A DNA stretch of 10,181 nt, taken from NZQO01 sp002693605. Lineage in GTDB: Bacteria > Bacteroidota > Bacteroidia > Flavobacteriales > Flavobacteriaceae. This document shows, in pieces, positions 1 through 6,961 of this stretch (its first letter is position 1; each line of letters starts with the position of its first letter). Location of the stretch: contig CAXAVH010000095.1 in the NCBI GenBank assembly GCA_963972105.1, forward strand, positions 1 to 10,181, given 5' to 3'. Both the position numbers and the translations under genes were made by a program. A model generated the notes under the pieces. The model was not told the DNA's origin, made no database searches, and saw only the letters and a list, made by a program, of their open reading frames with translations.

Positions 1-1
1 T

Positions 2-193
2 CTAATCGAGGGTGGCTCCTACAAGGGGTTCGGATATTTCAACTTGAATCACCAAATAACCCATATTGACACCGTACGTTCAATCATAACCCCAATGGCC
101 AATAACAGGGACGCCCAACATATTATACAGAGTTATTTGCGAAAGCACAAGGTGCTAAAAGTTGTAAAACTACCTCACGAAGCAACAATCTAA
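2..193 (+). CDS. C-terminal end of a probable DnaQ-type exonuclease / GIY-YIG domain protein (partial)
   Basis: The reading frame enters from the left edge and ends at TAA 191-193, giving the last 63 residues. Visible features are an aromatic/glycine-rich strand (YKGFGYFNLN), then HIDTVRSIITPMANNRD and AQHIIQSYLRKHK, ending in a basic tail. From memory this matches the C-terminus of Bacteroidetes proteins that join a DnaQ-like 3'-5' exonuclease domain to a UvrC-type GIY-YIG nuclease domain. Neither catalytic domain lies inside the window, so the family call rests only on tail similarity. No terminator-like hairpin follows it, and only 41 bases separate it from the next gene on the same strand, so co-transcription with the channel and miaA is plausible. 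The coding frame is well supported because it is open throughout; the name is less certain. Confidence 0.6.
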   Translation, partial: LIEGGSYKGFGYFNLNHQITHIDTVRSIITPMANNRDAQHIIQSYLRKHKVLKVVKLPHEATI

Positions 194-234
194 CCAAAGT
201 TGCTTATTTTTATGTTCATAAAAGCCACCCACTT

Positions 235-1074
235 TTGACGACACCCAAGGAAAAACGCTGGAAAAGCGAACTACATCAAATTATTTACGAGGCAGATACT
301 CAAAAGGGGAAACTGTTTGACGTGGTATTGCTCTTTCTGATCTTGCTAAGCGTGCTATTTGTGATGATCGAAAGTGTGCGCGGACTGCCCTCATGGACAT
401 ATGATTATCTGTATTATGGCGAATGGGTTATCACCATCTTTTTCACCCTTGAGTATATAGCACGCATCATTACGGTAAAAAAGCCTTCGAGCTACATCTT
501 TAGTTTCTACGGCATTATCGATTTTCTTTCAACAATACCGCTTTATCTTTCCTTTATATTGGTGGGGAGCAACTATTTGCTCACGGTTCGTGCCTTGCGC
601 CTCTTGCGTGTGTTCAGGATATTGAAAATTACCCGTTACATCGGCGAGTCCAACAAGCTCCGGAAGGCGTTAATCGAAAGTCGGGCCAAGATCTTTGTAT
701 TCTTGTTCGCGGTTCTCATCGTAGCCGTAATTGCCGGAACACTAATGTATCTGATAGAAGGTGAGGAAAGCGGTTTTAAGAGCATCCCGGTAAGCGTATA
801 TTGGTGCATTGTAACCTTAACAACAGTCGGTTTTGGCGATATTGCCCCGGTAACGCCATTGGGCCAATTCTTGGCCACAATCATCATGATTATGGGATAC
901 GGGATAATTGCCGTGCCTACGGGTATCGTTAGCGCCGAATATAGCCGAAGCAAGGAAGATCACGTGCACGTAAATTCTCAATCCTGCACCAATTGCAATA
1001 CTACCAAGCATCGCGATGATGCAAAATTCTGCCACAAGTGCGGTGAGGACCTACATCCTGAAAAATCGGCCTAA
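235..1074 (+). CDS. Voltage-gated-type potassium channel (ion transporter family) with C-terminal zinc ribbon
   Basis: This is a 279-residue inner-membrane cation channel with the six-helix voltage-gated plan. S1 is about residues 28-46, S2 62-79 and S3 88-108. S4 carries positive residues at every third position (R119, R122, R125, R128, K131, R134). S5 is about 152-175, and a pore loop follows with selectivity filter TTVGFGD at 196-202, then S6 about 207-235. The filter predicts K+ selectivity, with GFG in place of the commoner GYG. The soluble tail has CTNC (251-254) and CHKC (266-269), a four-cysteine zinc ribbon. The start is TTG at 235: no in-frame ATG or GTG occurs upstream, and the next ATG falls inside S1, which would remove the conserved LHQIIYEADTQKGK segment. 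The stop overlaps the miaA start by one base (TAATG), suggesting translational coupling. The physiological trigger of the channel is not evident. Confidence 0.93.
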   Translation: MTTPKEKRWKSELHQIIYEADTQKGKLFDVVLLFLILLSVLFVMIESVRGLPSWTYDYLYYGEWVITIFFTLEYIARIITVKKPSSYIFSFYGIIDFLSTIPLYLSFILVGSNYLLTVRALRLLRVFRILKITRYIGESNKLRKALIESRAKIFVFLFAVLIVAVIAGTLMYLIEGEESGFKSIPVSVYWCIVTLTTVGFGDIAPVTPLGQFLATIIMIMGYGIIAVPTGIVSAEYSRSKEDHVHVNSQSCTNCNTTKHRDDAKFCHKCGEDLHPEKSA

Positions 1075-1994
1075 TGCAAGATGCCGACACCCCAGTACTT
1101 ATTTGCGTGGTAGGACCCACTGCTATTGGGAAGACATCTCTCTCCATCAAGCTTGCAACCGCTTTCGGCACCGAAATTATAGCTGCCGATTCACGCCAGT
1201 TTTACAAGGAAATGGAAATTGGCACCGCCGTGCCTTCTCGTACCGAATTGGAGGCAGCAACCCATCATTTTGTACAGCACAAGAGTATATTCGAAAGTTA
1301 TTCGGTAGGCGATTTTGAACGGGACGTAATTGAACTGCTCGATAATTTATTCCAAAAACACCAAGTACTGGTAATGGTTGGCGGTTCAGGCCTCTATGTA
1401 GATGCCGTTGCAAAAGGATTAGACACCTTTCCTGCGGTACCGCCCGTGATTCGGGAGCAACTTAACACCGAACTTGAACATCACGGTGTGACAGTGCTTC
1501 AGCAAGAATTACGAAAAGTCGATCCAGATTACTATCAAAAGGTCGATATTCACAACCCGCACCGGCTAATTCGTGCGCTCGAGATTTACCGGGCCACGGG
1601 GCATCCCTATTCCTCTTTTCTCAACAAAAATTCAAGCAAACGGAATTTCAAAACGGTTTACGTTGGCCTGACCGCACCTCGAGAAATAATCTACGATCGT
1701 ATCAATACGCGAGTGGACCAGATGATTGCCGACGGATTGGAAGATGAAGCGCACACACTCTACCCGCACCGACACCTGAATGCGCTGCAAACCGTAGGCT
1801 ATAAAGAACTTTTCTCCTACTTTGATGGGGAAATTAGCAGGGAACAAGCTATTTCAGAAATAAAGAAAAATACGCGCAGGTTTGCCAAGAGACAGGGTAC
1901 CTGGTTCAGGAAAAATGAAGCGATAACCTGGTTTGATTATGATGCGGAATTTTCAGAAGTTATTTCAGAAATAAAAGCAAAAAACGCCCTATAG
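1074..1994 (+). CDS. miaA: tRNA dimethylallyltransferase MiaA
   Basis: MiaA transfers a dimethylallyl group from DMAPP to N6 of A37 in tRNAs that read codons beginning with U; this is the first step of i6A/ms2i6A formation in the cytoplasm. The 306-residue length is normal for the family. Visible motifs in order are the P-loop GPTAIGKT (14-21), DSRQFYKEMEIGT (39-51), HHFV (64-67), GGSGLY (103-108), NPHRLIRALEIYRATG (161-176) and, near the C-terminus, the tRNA-binding stretch NTRRFAKRQGTWFRK (266-280). All core residues are present, so it should be active. The ATG at 1074 overlaps the channel stop codon, and there is no room for a separate promoter, so expression probably depends on upstream transcription. 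The last codons and stop lie inside a terminator hairpin. Confidence 0.98.
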   Translation: MQDADTPVLICVVGPTAIGKTSLSIKLATAFGTEIIAADSRQFYKEMEIGTAVPSRTELEAATHHFVQHKSIFESYSVGDFERDVIELLDNLFQKHQVLVMVGGSGLYVDAVAKGLDTFPAVPPVIREQLNTELEHHGVTVLQQELRKVDPDYYQKVDIHNPHRLIRALEIYRATGHPYSSFLNKNSSKRNFKTVYVGLTAPREIIYDRINTRVDQMIADGLEDEAHTLYPHRHLNALQTVGYKELFSYFDGEISREQAISEIKKNTRRFAKRQGTWFRKNEAITWFDYDAEFSEVISEIKAKNAL

Positions 1995-2004
1995 CAGGGC
2001 GTTT
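1979..2004. terminator. Bidirectional intrinsic terminator between convergent miaA and the response regulator gene
   Basis: The hairpin has arms AAACGCCCT (1982-1990) and AGGGCGTTT (1996-2004) and a five-base loop (1991-1995). Read on the minus strand, the stem is followed by six T residues (1984-1979), a good intrinsic terminator for the response regulator operon whose stop is at 2035. Read on the plus strand, the T-run is short (three), so it is a weaker terminator for miaA. The miaA stop codon (1992-1994) lies in the loop, so the coding end and the terminator share sequence. Confidence 0.8.
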
Positions 2005-2034
2005 AATACACTTAGCTATCTCTGTTGCAAACTG

Positions 2035-2751
2035 TTAGTTGTCTACCTCGTCCTTTACCACAAGGCGGAATCCTTCGCCGTGGATGTTTATAATTTCCAC
2101 ACCATCATCCTTGCTCAGGTACTTCCGAAGTTTGGCAATGTACACGTCCATACTTCTGGAGGTAAAATAGTTATCGTCTCTCCAAATCTTGGTAAGTGCC
2201 AATTCGCGAGGCATCAAATCGTTCTTGTGCAGCGCAAGGAGCCTAAGCAGCTCGTTTTCCTTGGGCGATAATTTTATTGGGTCTTCCTTCTTATAAGTTA
2301 AAAAGCGGAGTTTGGAGTTGAGGTGGAAGTTGCCTACCTCAAATTCAAATTGCTTGCTATCGGCAATAGAATCGGTGGTCTTGCGCTGTATGATGGCCTT
2401 TATCTTCATAAGTAGCACCTCGCTGTCAAAGGGCTTATTCAGGTAATCGTCTGCGCCAACCTTATAACCTTTTAAGACATCTTCCTTCATTGCCTTTGCG
2501 GTAAGAAAGATTATAGGAATATCCTCGTTTTTCTCCCTAATTTCCTTGGCCAGGGTAAACCCATCTTTATAGGGCATCATTACGTCGAGTATGCAAAGAT
2601 CGAAATCGTCTTTTTTGAACTTTTCGAAACCTTCCATCCCGTTCTTGGCATGAACCACTTCATAATCGTTCATCGCCAGATAATCTTTTAAGACGGTCCC
2701 GAAGTTCGGATCGTCCTCAACCAATAGAATTTTCTTGTTTTCAGTTTCCAT
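2035..2751 (-). CDS. OmpR/PhoB-family response regulator (RprY-like)
   Basis: This 238-residue cytoplasmic DNA-binding regulator is phosphorylated by its partner kinase. The receiver domain (about 5-122) has the acidic pair D13/D14, the phospho-acceptor D56 in CILDVMMP, T84 in FLTA and K106 in NKPF, so every conserved phosphorylation residue is present. The winged-helix domain (about 136-232) contains LSPKENELLRLLALHKN and the recognition-helix region SRSMDVYIAKLRKYL, ending with the wing INIHGEGFRL. It starts four bases after the stop of the histidine kinase gene, a cognate two-gene arrangement. The pair resembles RprX/RprY of Bacteroides and its flavobacterial relatives; the signal and regulon are unknown here. 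Candidate binding repeats lie upstream of the kinase gene (4337-4376), which would fit autoregulation. A strong terminator follows at about 2004-1979. Confidence 0.95.
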   Translation of the reverse strand: METENKKILLVEDDPNFGTVLKDYLAMNDYEVVHAKNGMEGFEKFKKDDFDLCILDVMMPYKDGFTLAKEIREKNEDIPIIFLTAKAMKEDVLKGYKVGADDYLNKPFDSEVLLMKIKAIIQRKTTDSIADSKQFEFEVGNFHLNSKLRFLTYKKEDPIKLSPKENELLRLLALHKNDLMPRELALTKIWRDDNYFTSRSMDVYIAKLRKYLSKDDGVEIINIHGEGFRLVVKDEVDN

Positions 2752-2755
2752 AATG

Positions 2756-4318
2756 TTAAGATATTAAGTGTAGTTTTATAATAAATGTACTGCCCTTGTC
2801 TTTCTCGCTTTCCACGTAAATCTCGGCATCGTGGTCATCCAGGATGCGCTTTACGTAAGCTAGGCCAAGGCCGTGGCCTTTAACGTTGTGAATATCGCCG
2901 GTATGCTCCCGGTAAAATTTCTCGAATATTTTTTTCTGAACCGATTTGCTCATCCCCACCCCTTGGTCGCGTATCTTGAGAATGATGCTGTTCTTCACAT
3001 TCTCGGTGTAGATATCGATCTTAGGCTCGTCCTCGCTATATTTTATGGCATTGTCCAGCATGTTCACGATTACATTCGTAAAGTGCGACTCGTTTGCCAA
3101 AATGGACGACTTTAACGCCCCAAAGTGGGTAGTAACATAGCCGCCGCGGTTTTCCACGATCAGGCTAACGTGATTGATCGCCTCGTCTACAAGGTCGTGC
3201 AGTTTAAGCCGTTCCTTCGGCAAATCGAGCTCGTTTTTCTCCAATTTGCTAATGCGCAGCACATTTTCTACCTGTGCGTGCATGCGCCTGTTTTCATCGC
3301 GAATCATCTTTAGGTACCTATCCAAGAACTCTTGGTTGTCTTTTACCTTGGGGTTCTTCAGCGCATCCAACGCCAAATTGATGGTAGCAATAGGCGTCTT
3401 GAATTCGTGCGTCATGTTATTGATGAAATCGGACTTAATTTGTGAAATCTGGCGCTGCTTAAAAATCTGGGAGAGCGCGCTTGAATATGCCAGTACGATT
3501 ACCGCGGTAAATACAAGCGATAAAATGGCCATTCCCAAAATCGAGTTGAGCACGACCTTTTCCTTTTCTGAAAAATTGACGTACAATTGGTATTGCGATT
3601 TTAGATTTTCGTTGACGAATAAAGGGGTAACGTACGTAGATTCTGGGTCCAGCTTGAAGTTTCGCGACCTAACATTCGTGGCCAATTTGTTACTGTAAAT
3701 GGCAAATTCGAAATCCGACTTGATATCGCGGGCCGCTAGCTCCTGCTCCAGCATAGCCGTGATTTCCTCCTCGTTTACCCTTTTATGGATGGGGTTCTTG
3801 GCTGAGATTTCCAAAAAGGCGTTCTCAAACTGACGGCGCTCGAAATCCTTCAGCCGACCAAACGTCTCGATGTACGACCGGGTACTGGCCACGCCATCAA
3901 GACCCGGCGACAACACCGTCTTGCTGCGCTTATTGGTCAGTTTTTTGAAAGGAATACTGTCTACCCCGGTATCGAAAAAACCCGAGGAGAGTTTGTAATC
4001 TTGCTCGAGAATACCGTCTGAAAAGATGAAGGTTTCATTCTTTTCGTTATCGGTAGTCCGGTAAATTAGCTCACTAAATTTTTCGTTATAGGAAGTGATA
4101 CTGCTATCGGCCAGATCGCTATATATGTTGAAGTAATATTCTATCTCGCTGTTCTTTACCTTTTCTGAAACAGCGACCAAGCTCTGTTTTACGTTAAAGG
4201 TAAATTGCTCTTCGGTGGTTTGGTAGGAATTGGAGATCCAGTATCCTTGAACGAAAATTATCCCCAGCAAGGAGAGCGTCATCAATGCTATAAGTAACGC
4301 AAACAGCTTTTTGTTCAT
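2756..4318 (-). CDS. Membrane sensor histidine kinase (RprX-like), partner of the adjacent regulator
   Basis: This 520-residue sensor kinase is anchored in the inner membrane. The first transmembrane helix is about residues 5-27, followed by a periplasmic sensor region of about 225 residues with no domain I recognise, and a second helix at about 256-278. Catalytic parts follow: HisKA with MTHEFKTPIA (phospho-accepting H304), the N-box NMLDNAIKYS (about 420-429), G1 DQGVGM (about 451-456), the F-box FEKFYRE and G2 GHGLGLAYVK (about 481-490). No HAMP domain is obvious; a short linker joins the second helix to HisKA. I chose ATG at 4318. A TTG in frame at 4327 would add three residues, but it overlaps a promoter-like TACTTTTG and gives a less typical N-terminus than MNKKLFALL. 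It lies 71 bases after coaE and four bases before the regulator gene. Confidence 0.95.
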   Translation of the reverse strand: MNKKLFALLIALMTLSLLGIIFVQGYWISNSYQTTEEQFTFNVKQSLVAVSEKVKNSEIEYYFNIYSDLADSSITSYNEKFSELIYRTTDNEKNETFIFSDGILEQDYKLSSGFFDTGVDSIPFKKLTNKRSKTVLSPGLDGVASTRSYIETFGRLKDFERRQFENAFLEISAKNPIHKRVNEEEITAMLEQELAARDIKSDFEFAIYSNKLATNVRSRNFKLDPESTYVTPLFVNENLKSQYQLYVNFSEKEKVVLNSILGMAILSLVFTAVIVLAYSSALSQIFKQRQISQIKSDFINNMTHEFKTPIATINLALDALKNPKVKDNQEFLDRYLKMIRDENRRMHAQVENVLRISKLEKNELDLPKERLKLHDLVDEAINHVSLIVENRGGYVTTHFGALKSSILANESHFTNVIVNMLDNAIKYSEDEPKIDIYTENVKNSIILKIRDQGVGMSKSVQKKIFEKFYREHTGDIHNVKGHGLGLAYVKRILDDHDAEIYVESEKDKGSTFIIKLHLIS

Positions 4319-4324
4319 ATCCCC

Positions 4325-4332
4325 CAAAAGTA
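4325..4332 (-). promoter_or_regulatory. Possible Bacteroidetes -7 box before the histidine kinase gene
   Basis: On the minus strand the octamer TACTTTTG matches the Bacteroidetes -7 consensus TAnnTTTG exactly. It ends six bases before the chosen ATG at 4318, which would place transcription start almost at the start codon and give a leaderless or nearly leaderless message. No TTG is seen at the expected -33 distance, so a bound activator would probably be needed if the box works. It could be a chance match in an AT-rich spacer. Confidence 0.3.
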
Positions 4333-4336
4333 AGAT

Positions 4337-4376
4337 TTTAACATTTAGGGCTACGGTGGTTTAACCAAATGTTAAC
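4337..4376 (-). promoter_or_regulatory. Phased GTTAAM repeats upstream of the two-component genes (candidate regulator-binding site)
   Basis: On the minus strand, GTTAAC (4376-4371), GTTAAA (4365-4360) and GTTAAA (4342-4337) occur as direct repeats offset by 11 and 23 bases, about one and two turns of the helix. The same stretch also contains perfect inverted 9-base arms TTAACATTT (4338-4346) and AAATGTTAA (4367-4375), and a short palindrome TTAAC-N5-GTTAA (4361-4375). Direct half-sites spaced about 11 bases apart are typical of OmpR/PhoP-family regulators. Autoregulation by the neighbouring response regulator is an inference. Confidence 0.4.
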
Positions 4377-4389
4377 AAAATGGATTTTT

Positions 4390-4983
4390 TCAGGATTTGC
4401 GGTACTTTTCGAGCAATTTTTTGTGTAGGCACAAGACCTCGTCTCGCGTTTTTTCTAAGTCGATATTTTCAATTAGATAATGGGCGAGCTCTCTTTTTCT
4501 TGATTCGGTCCACTGGTTATCCATTCGTCTTTTAACCGCGTCAGGCGAGGTATTGTCCCTAGCCACAACGCGTTCAATTCTAATTCTTTCTGGTGCGGTA
4601 ACCAAGATGATCGCATCACAGTTCTTGTACGATCCATTTTCGAATAATATGGCGGCTTCCTTGATACAGTATAGTCCCTTCTGATTCAATTTCCATTCTT
4701 TAAAATGGCGAGCCACCCTTGGGTGGATTATCGCGTTTAGCTGCCGTAGCTTCTGGGAGTCTTCAAATACGATATCAGCCACATAAGCCCGGTCCATCTC
4801 GTTGTCCCGGTATGACCTTTCGCCAAGAAGTTCTACCACTTCGGCCTTTAGCTCTTTATCTGTATTTGAAAGGTGCTTGGCTTCAACATCGGCTATATAA
4901 ATGGGCACACCCAATGTCGCGAACATTTCCGCCACGGTAGATTTACCACTTCCTATGCCACCCGTAAGCCCTACTACCTTCAT
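4390..4983 (-). CDS. coaE: Dephospho-CoA kinase CoaE
   Basis: CoaE carries out the final step of coenzyme A synthesis, ATP-dependent phosphorylation of the 3'-hydroxyl of dephospho-CoA, in the cytoplasm. The 197-residue length is typical. The start MKVVGLTGGIGSGKS holds the P-loop (8-15), followed by the conserved aspartate in IADVEAKHL (D32), NAIIHPRV (83-90), KEAAILFE (108-115), the arginine of VARDN (R142) and RRMDNQ (152-157) in the lid and core. The set is complete, so it should be functional. Its ATG overlaps the stop of the YbbR-like gene by four bases (ATGA), implying translational coupling. No clear terminator follows, so read-through into the kinase gene is possible in addition to any local promoter. 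Confidence 0.97.
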   Translation of the reverse strand: MKVVGLTGGIGSGKSTVAEMFATLGVPIYIADVEAKHLSNTDKELKAEVVELLGERSYRDNEMDRAYVADIVFEDSQKLRQLNAIIHPRVARHFKEWKLNQKGLYCIKEAAILFENGSYKNCDAIILVTAPERIRIERVVARDNTSPDAVKRRMDNQWTESRKRELAHYLIENIDLEKTRDEVLCLHKKLLEKYRKS

Positions 4984-5930
4984 TTGAAAATTAAATAGTC
5001 AATTTTTCGGGTATCCATTTCGATATCCTGTACGGTCTTAGGCGCGGCTGTTAGCTGTGGCACCATAAAACTGCCTTCCTCGTTACGATCTTCATACCTG
5101 CATACCACTTTGAAATCGCTTGCCGAAACATCCTGAAAATGATGGATCGATACATTATAGATGAGCGTAATTGTCTCGGGTATCAATTTGATCTTGAGAT
5201 GCGCAGGTACCCCGAGCAATTCTATAGGTACTGCACTGCTCTTTTGGGTAAACTCATCTACCCGTAAGGTAAGGCTGACCTTCTCCTCAGAAAGGGCCAC
5301 TTCGTCTACCTCGGGCCGTTGCAGCGTTACTTTCTCGGAAGTTGTTCCGTTAATATTCTCCAACACCCATTTTTGGGTGTTTACAGCATGTATTTGCTCG
5401 AGCGCTAAACTGGGCCCCGAAACCTCAACAGAGTCTGGTTCTATAAGAAGACTATCAATTGCCCGGAACCCTTGTTGAAAGGTTATATCCTTCTCGGCCC
5501 GTACCGGAACCCGTTTCGTGACGTACCCGTCAAGATCGAGTTCTATCGACTGGGGTGAGAGATTTTTTATATCGGTTTTCAATTTGAGGTGAGCGGTAAT
5601 AAGCCGCAACAATTCTTGCTGCGAAATAAGGGCGACCTCCCGCTCCTGTACATAGAATTTCTTCACGTCTATGGGAATGACCGGCTTTTTAAGCTGGTAA
5701 TACAAAAATTCGAAACCGTTCAGGTTACTGTCGAATACGAGACTCTGCGGATTTTCGGCGGCGGGCACCGTATTCTTCGGAAAATTGACATAGGTAAGCT
5801 GGGCCTCGATGGTTACGGTATATTCCCTCGAGAATTTAGTTAAGAACCAAAAGAACATGGCTATAAAAAGGAATAGCAGGAAGACCTTCAACTTAGTTTT
5901 TTTGAAAAAGCGCTTTAAGCCCTTGACCAT
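4980..5930 (-). CDS. YbbR-like domain membrane protein
   Basis: This 316-residue bitopic protein has a basic N-terminus, one transmembrane helix at about 14-32, and the rest outside the cytoplasm as beta-rich YbbR-type repeats. Repeat signatures are visible at about 141-185 (VPVRAEKDITFQQGFRAI followed by PDSVEVSGPSLALEQI) and about 234-260 (VPIELLGVPAHLKIKLIPET); the segment from about 36 to 100 may be a more diverged repeat. It is shorter than the four-repeat YbbR/CdaR of Firmicutes, which sits beside the diadenylate cyclase CdaA. No cyclase gene is present here. Instead the gene overlaps coaE by ATGA and lies 27 bases after a glycosyltransferase gene. The molecular role in Bacteroidetes is not established; an envelope function is inferred from topology and neighbours. 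Confidence 0.88.
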   Translation of the reverse strand: MVKGLKRFFKKTKLKVFLLFLFIAMFFWFLTKFSREYTVTIEAQLTYVNFPKNTVPAAENPQSLVFDSNLNGFEFLYYQLKKPVIPIDVKKFYVQEREVALISQQELLRLITAHLKLKTDIKNLSPQSIELDLDGYVTKRVPVRAEKDITFQQGFRAIDSLLIEPDSVEVSGPSLALEQIHAVNTQKWVLENINGTTSEKVTLQRPEVDEVALSEEKVSLTLRVDEFTQKSSAVPIELLGVPAHLKIKLIPETITLIYNVSIHHFQDVSASDFKVVCRYEDRNEEGSFMVPQLTAAPKTVQDIEMDTRKIDYLIFK

Positions 5931-5957
5931 ACGTGGTAGATTTTAGCCTAAAATTAC

Positions 5958-6956
5958 TCAAAAAAACAATTGGGGAAATTTCTTTTTAGGGTCTTTCTTC
6001 AGCCAGCGAATGTGGTAGGTACTTTCCATAAAGGCAATTCCATATCCATAAAATTGGATAAAAACGGCCCCCATTGCATAAAAACCAATTGTTGCGCTAC
6101 TATTTTTGAGTGCCGAATCTACGCCTATCAGTAAAACATACAGGCATAACGGTACCGCCCACAAGGGGGATAGGGTAATTGCCAGGACCAACGATAGCAG
6201 CGACCCTCCAACAAATACGCTAGGTAACCAAAATGTAGGTTTTGAGGCACTCGGGTGCCACGAATTTAAGATGGGCCTCACCAGTCCGAATTTTCTAACT
6301 TGGGTGTAAAAGCCCTTCCAAGTGATACGTCGTTTATGGTACACATAAGCATCGGGAATAAAGGCAGTCTGGAATCCTTCCTTTTTTATGCGTTGTGACA
6401 AATCGGGGTCTTCCCCTGGGTGTATCTTTCCGAACCCTCCGGTTTTCTCAAAGGCTTCCTTGGAGATTCCCATGTTGAAGCTACGCGGTTCAAAGTCCTG
6501 AATGGCGTTCTTATTTCCCCTAATTCCGCCGGTGGTTAAAAAGGAGGTCATAACATAGTTTATTGCTTTTTGCAATTTTGAAAAACTAGGGTGCGCTGCA
6601 TCTGCCCCACCGTAACAGTCCACGTAATTCTGGTTCAAAAAACTCGACACGGTTTCAAGATAGTTAGCAGGCACGAGACAGTCTGAATCCAATATGATAA
6701 AGTAGGTGCCCTTGGCGCGCTGCATTCCATAATTTCTTGAATGACCCGGACCGGTATTCTCCTTATAGTAATAAGAAATATCTAGGCGTGGCCGGAACGC
6801 GTTAATTTGTTCTTCAGCTGTAAGTGAGGAGCCGTCTTCTACAACGACTATTTCAAAAGGATGCGGAAATACACTTTTGTCTAGGCTATCCAATAATTCG
6901 ACAATTTCCTGGGGTCGGTTGTAAACCGGGACGATAAATGAATAGCGTAGTTGCAT
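5958..6956 (-). CDS. Family 2 glycosyltransferase, membrane-anchored
   Basis: This 332-residue glycosyltransferase has a GT-A fold. The N-terminal strand is YSFIVPVYNRP (5-15), with nucleotide-sugar binding around VVVEDGSS (37-44) and NTGPGHSRNYGM (67-78). The metal-binding D-x-D equivalent is LDSD (89-92), and the acidic pair E182/D183 in HPGEDPDLSQRI is the likely catalytic base region. The C-terminal third has about three hydrophobic helices (roughly 243-264, 265-287, 290-312) and a basic tail, so it acts at the inner membrane on an unknown lipid or glycan acceptor. I chose ATG at 6956: the frame stays open to 7004, but that extension lies inside the preceding terminator and is not family-like. 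The start codon is only five bases from the terminator T-run, leaving no visible ribosome-binding site. It precedes the YbbR-like gene by 27 bases. Confidence 0.93.
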   Translation of the reverse strand: MQLRYSFIVPVYNRPQEIVELLDSLDKSVFPHPFEIVVVEDGSSLTAEEQINAFRPRLDISYYYKENTGPGHSRNYGMQRAKGTYFIILDSDCLVPANYLETVSSFLNQNYVDCYGGADAAHPSFSKLQKAINYVMTSFLTTGGIRGNKNAIQDFEPRSFNMGISKEAFEKTGGFGKIHPGEDPDLSQRIKKEGFQTAFIPDAYVYHKRRITWKGFYTQVRKFGLVRPILNSWHPSASKPTFWLPSVFVGGSLLSLVLAITLSPLWAVPLCLYVLLIGVDSALKNSSATIGFYAMGAVFIQFYGYGIAFMESTYHIRWLKKDPKKKFPQLFF

Positions 6957-6961
6957 CAAAC

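Noticed and set aside
1016..1318. A 100-codon plus-strand frame spanning the channel end and miaA start.
   Set aside because: It is out of frame with two certain genes that fully occupy the stretch; a shadow.
1850..1975. A 15-base exact direct repeat (TATTTCAGAAATAAA at 1850-1864 and 1961-1975), each copy also a short palindrome.
   Set aside because: The copies are 111 bases apart in the same frame of miaA and both encode ISEIK, so shared peptide and AT-rich codons explain them. No regulatory context.
3174..3698. A 174-codon open frame on the plus strand inside the histidine kinase gene.
   Set aside because: It is antisense to a well-supported kinase, has serine/leucine-rich low-complexity composition typical of shadow frames, and shows no domain.
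4319..4327. TTG at 4327 as the start of the histidine kinase.
   Set aside because: It adds only Met-Gly-Asp before a typical MNKK start, and the TTG belongs to a promoter-like TACTTTTG. ATG 4318 is preferred.
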